DNA from: Clostridium sp. DL-VIII
GTDB taxonomy: Bacteria; Bacillota; Clostridia; Clostridiales; Clostridiaceae
Direction of reading: 5' to 3'
NCBI RefSeq assembly: GCF_000230835.1
Contig: NZ_CM001240.1
Span: 327,001-391,000, forward strand
DNA length: 64,000 bases
In this document: positions 62,034-64,000 of the stretch, piece after piece
Layout: each line of letters starts with the position of its first letter
Position numbering within the stretch: the first letter of the stretch is position 1
Notes under the pieces: generated by a model
What the model saw: the letters and a program-made list of their open reading frames with translations, nothing else
Told to the model about the DNA's origin: nothing
Databases searched by the model: none
Program-made: the position numbers and the translations under genes

Positions 62034-63842
62034 ATGAAAAAATATTCAAGTGCAGCTGTATGGATTGTATGTGCAGTTATGCTAATTTTAGCAGCGGTTA
62101 CTATGTGGGAAACAGGAAAAGGTTCTAATGATATTGCATATAGCGCATTCGTACAAAAGTGGAATGCAGATGAGATAGAGAGTATCGTCGTTAAAGAAGA
62201 AAGTATGACAGTAGAAGGAAAGACTACTGACAATAAAACTTTTATTACTTATGCACCTAGTGAGCTTATTGGTTCACTAATAGAAAATCAGCCTAAATCA
62301 AATGTTACAGTGGTTTTTGATAAGCCATCTAATAATGGAACTTGGATTGCAACATTGATTCCGTTTGGTTTTATGGCAGTGCTTGTTTTTGTATTTTTAT
62401 TTATATTTACACAGCAGTCCCAAAGTGGAGGTGGGGGAAGAGGTGTTATGAATTTTGGAAAGAGCAAAGCCAAAATGGTAACTCCTGATACCCAAACAGT
62501 TACATTCCAGGATATTGCTGGTGCAGATGAAGAAAAGGCAGAACTTGAAGAAATAGTCGATTTCTTAAAGCTGCCAGCTAGATATATACAAATGGGAGCA
62601 AGGATACCTAAAGGAGTGTTGTTAGTTGGACCTCCAGGAACAGGAAAGACATTACTTGCAAAAGCTATAGCAGGAGAAGCAGGAGTCCCATTCTTCAGTA
62701 TATCCGGTTCAGATTTTGTTGAGATGTTTGTTGGTGTTGGTGCATCTAGAGTTAGAAGTCTGTTTGAAGAAGCTAAGAAAAATTCTCCTTGTATAGTATT
62801 TATAGATGAAATTGATGCTGTTGGAAGGCAAAGAGGCGCTGGACTTGGCGGCGGACATGATGAAAGAGAACAAACTTTAAATCAACTTCTTGTTGAAATG
62901 GATGGATTTGGTGCAAATGAAGGCATCATAATGATAGCGGCTACAAATAGACCGGATATATTAGATCCAGCACTGCTTAGACCAGGAAGATTTGATAGAC
63001 AAATTATTGTTGGAGCACCTGATGTAAAAGGAAGAGAAGAAATTCTTAAAGTACACACAAAGAAGAAACCTCTTAAGGAAGATGTAAGATTAGATGTACT
63101 TGCTAAAAGGACACCAGGATTTTCAGGGGCAGATTTGGAAAATCTAACAAATGAAGCTGCTTTACTTGCAGTCAGAAGAGAGAAGAAACAAATATCAATG
63201 GCTGAAATGGAAGAAGCAATAACTAAAGTAATTGCAGGACCTGAAAAGAAAAGCAAGGTAATAACAGAACACGATAGAAAATTAACTGCATATCATGAAG
63301 CTGGGCATGCGGTGGTTATGAGGTTACTTCCTAATTGTGATCCGGTACATGAAATAAGTGTGATTCCAAGAGGTAGAGCTGGTGGATATACAATGCATCT
63401 TCCTAAAGAAGATACCTCTTATACATCAAAATCAAAATTAGAAGACGAAATGGTTGGACTTTTAGGTGGAAGAGTAGCTGAAAAGCTAATTATGGGAGAT
63501 ATAAGTACTGGTGCTAAGAATGATATTGATAGAGCAAGTCATATAGCTAGAAGCATGGTGATGGATTATGGGATGAGTGATGAAATTGGAGCTATATCTT
63601 ATAATACACCAGGTCATGATGAGGTTTTCCTTGGAAGAGACTTAGGAAAAGGAAGAGATTTTAGTGAGGAGATAGGCTCAAAGATAGATAAGGAAATAAA
63701 GCGATTTATAGACGAAGCTTATGATAAGGCAAGCAATTTATTGAAAGAAAATGTGAATAAGTTACATGCAGTTGCGCAGGCCTTAATTGAAAAAGAAAAA
63801 CTTGATTCAGAAGAGTTTGAGGAAATATTTGTAAATAATTAA
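62034..63842 (+). CDS. ftsH: ATP-dependent zinc metalloprotease FtsH
   Basis: A 602-residue membrane-bound AAA+ protease for quality control of membrane and short-lived proteins. Two membrane helices (about 7-25 and 103-123) flank a small external domain; a Gly-rich linker follows. The AAA domain has Walker A GPPGTGKT near 200, Walker [16 protein letters not shown] and the SRH arginines in [20 protein letters not shown]. The M41 zinc site is HEAGH near 421. GAGAGGGGGG precedes the ATG. Full length; a terminator follows. Confidence 0.97.
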   Translation: MKKYSSAAVWIVCAVMLILAAVTMWETGKGSNDIAYSAFVQKWNADEIESIVVKEESMTVEGKTTDNKTFITYAPSELIGSLIENQPKSNVTVVFDKPSNNGTWIATLIPFGFMAVLVFVFLFIFTQQSQSGGGGRGVMNFGKSKAKMVTPDTQTVTFQDIAGADEEKAELEEIVDFLKLPARYIQMGARIPKGVLLVGPPGTGKTLLAKAIAGEAGVPFFSISGSDFVEMFVGVGASRVRSLFEEAKKNSPCIVFIDEIDAVGRQRGAGLGGGHDEREQTLNQLLVEMDGFGANEGIIMIAATNRPDILDPALLRPGRFDRQIIVGAPDVKGREEILKVHTKKKPLKEDVRLDVLAKRTPGFSGADLENLTNEAALLAVRREKKQISMAEMEEAITKVIAGPEKKSKVITEHDRKLTAYHEAGHAVVMRLLPNCDPVHEISVIPRGRAGGYTMHLPKEDTSYTSKSKLEDEMVGLLGGRVAEKLIMGDISTGAKNDIDRASHIARSMVMDYGMSDEIGAISYNTPGHDEVFLGRDLGKGRDFSEEIGSKIDKEIKRFIDEAYDKASNLLKENVNKLHAVAQALIEKEKLDSEEFEEIFVNN

Positions 63843-63861
63843 CTGCTGCAGAGTAGTTTAG

Positions 63862-63903
63862 ATAATGCATTATGTATATTTTATATGTAATGCATTATTT
63901 TTT
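63862..63903 (+). terminator. Terminator of ftsH
   Basis: An 11-bp stem ATAATGCATTA/TAATGCATTAT (63862-63872 with 63888-63898), partly paired inner loop, then a T-run. The last ~95 bp of the window hold no further supportable feature. Confidence 0.85.
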
Positions 63904-64000
63904 ATATTCTTAATAATATAAGTTCTCGAGTTTAGAATTTTTTATCTTATAAAGGTTAAAAATATATGTAGAGAAGTTATAAAAATTTTATTCGACATTA

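Overview
The window is low-GC DNA that reads as the chromosome of an anaerobic, endospore-forming Firmicute, most likely Clostridium sensu stricto (C. beijerinckii/C. butyricum type). Reasons: AT-rich intergenic DNA, strong AGGAGG ribosome binding sites, oxygen-sensitive enzymes (NrdD/NrdG, ferredoxin), a T-box and a TPP riboswitch, and many sporulation genes (spmAB, spoVG, spoVT, a spoVB-like gene, yabP, yabQ, spoIIE). No prophage, CRISPR array, integrase or intact insertion sequence was seen.

Layout. 1-6.8 kb: a cut-off ORF at the left edge, a MATE exporter, a small unknown gene, spmA-spmB and two M24 aminopeptidases. 6.8-13.5 kb: T-box-controlled metS, then tatD, yabE, rnmV, rsmA. 13.6-36.9 kb: a block absent from the equivalent Bacillus region. 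It holds a Pro-rich unknown protein and a membrane-anchored protein, lgt with a lipoprotein and mrp, ferredoxin, TPP-controlled thiT, nrdD and nrdG separated by a homocitrate-synthase-like gene and an aconitase, a mutarotase-like gene, a GT2/GtrA pair with an HD-GYP protein, serC, asnS, a phosphoesterase and murC. 37.1-63.8 kb: purR, spoVG, glmU, prs, a two-component system, pth, mfd, prsA, spoVT, spoVB-like, mazG, hup, yabO, yabP, yabQ, divIC, yabR, a tRNA array, spoIIE, tilS, hpt, ftsH. From recalled gene order, this and the metS-rsmA segment follow the Bacillus subtilis metS-to-ftsH region closely.

How the genes work together. The conserved backbone joins translation (MetRS, RsmA, Pth, TilS, tRNAs), cell wall precursor and envelope supply (GlmU, MurC, Lgt, PrsA, DivIC), nucleotide supply (PurR, Prs, Hpt, NrdDG) and sporulation control.

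The less expected material is mostly non-coding: (i) a tandem tRNA array (Leu-fMet-Met-Leu-fMet-[psi-Leu]-fMet-Leu) built by repeated duplication, with one decayed tRNA-Leu; (ii) two copies, and a probable third remnant, of a modular structured repeat with long terminal inverted repeats, one ending 13 bp before spmA; (iii) long hairpins at decisive places: at the predicted 5' end of the lgt transcript, and over the ribosome binding site of the spoVB-like gene; (iv) a long-spaced spoIIE promoter with Spo0A-like boxes. All calls come from reading sequence; no database search was run.
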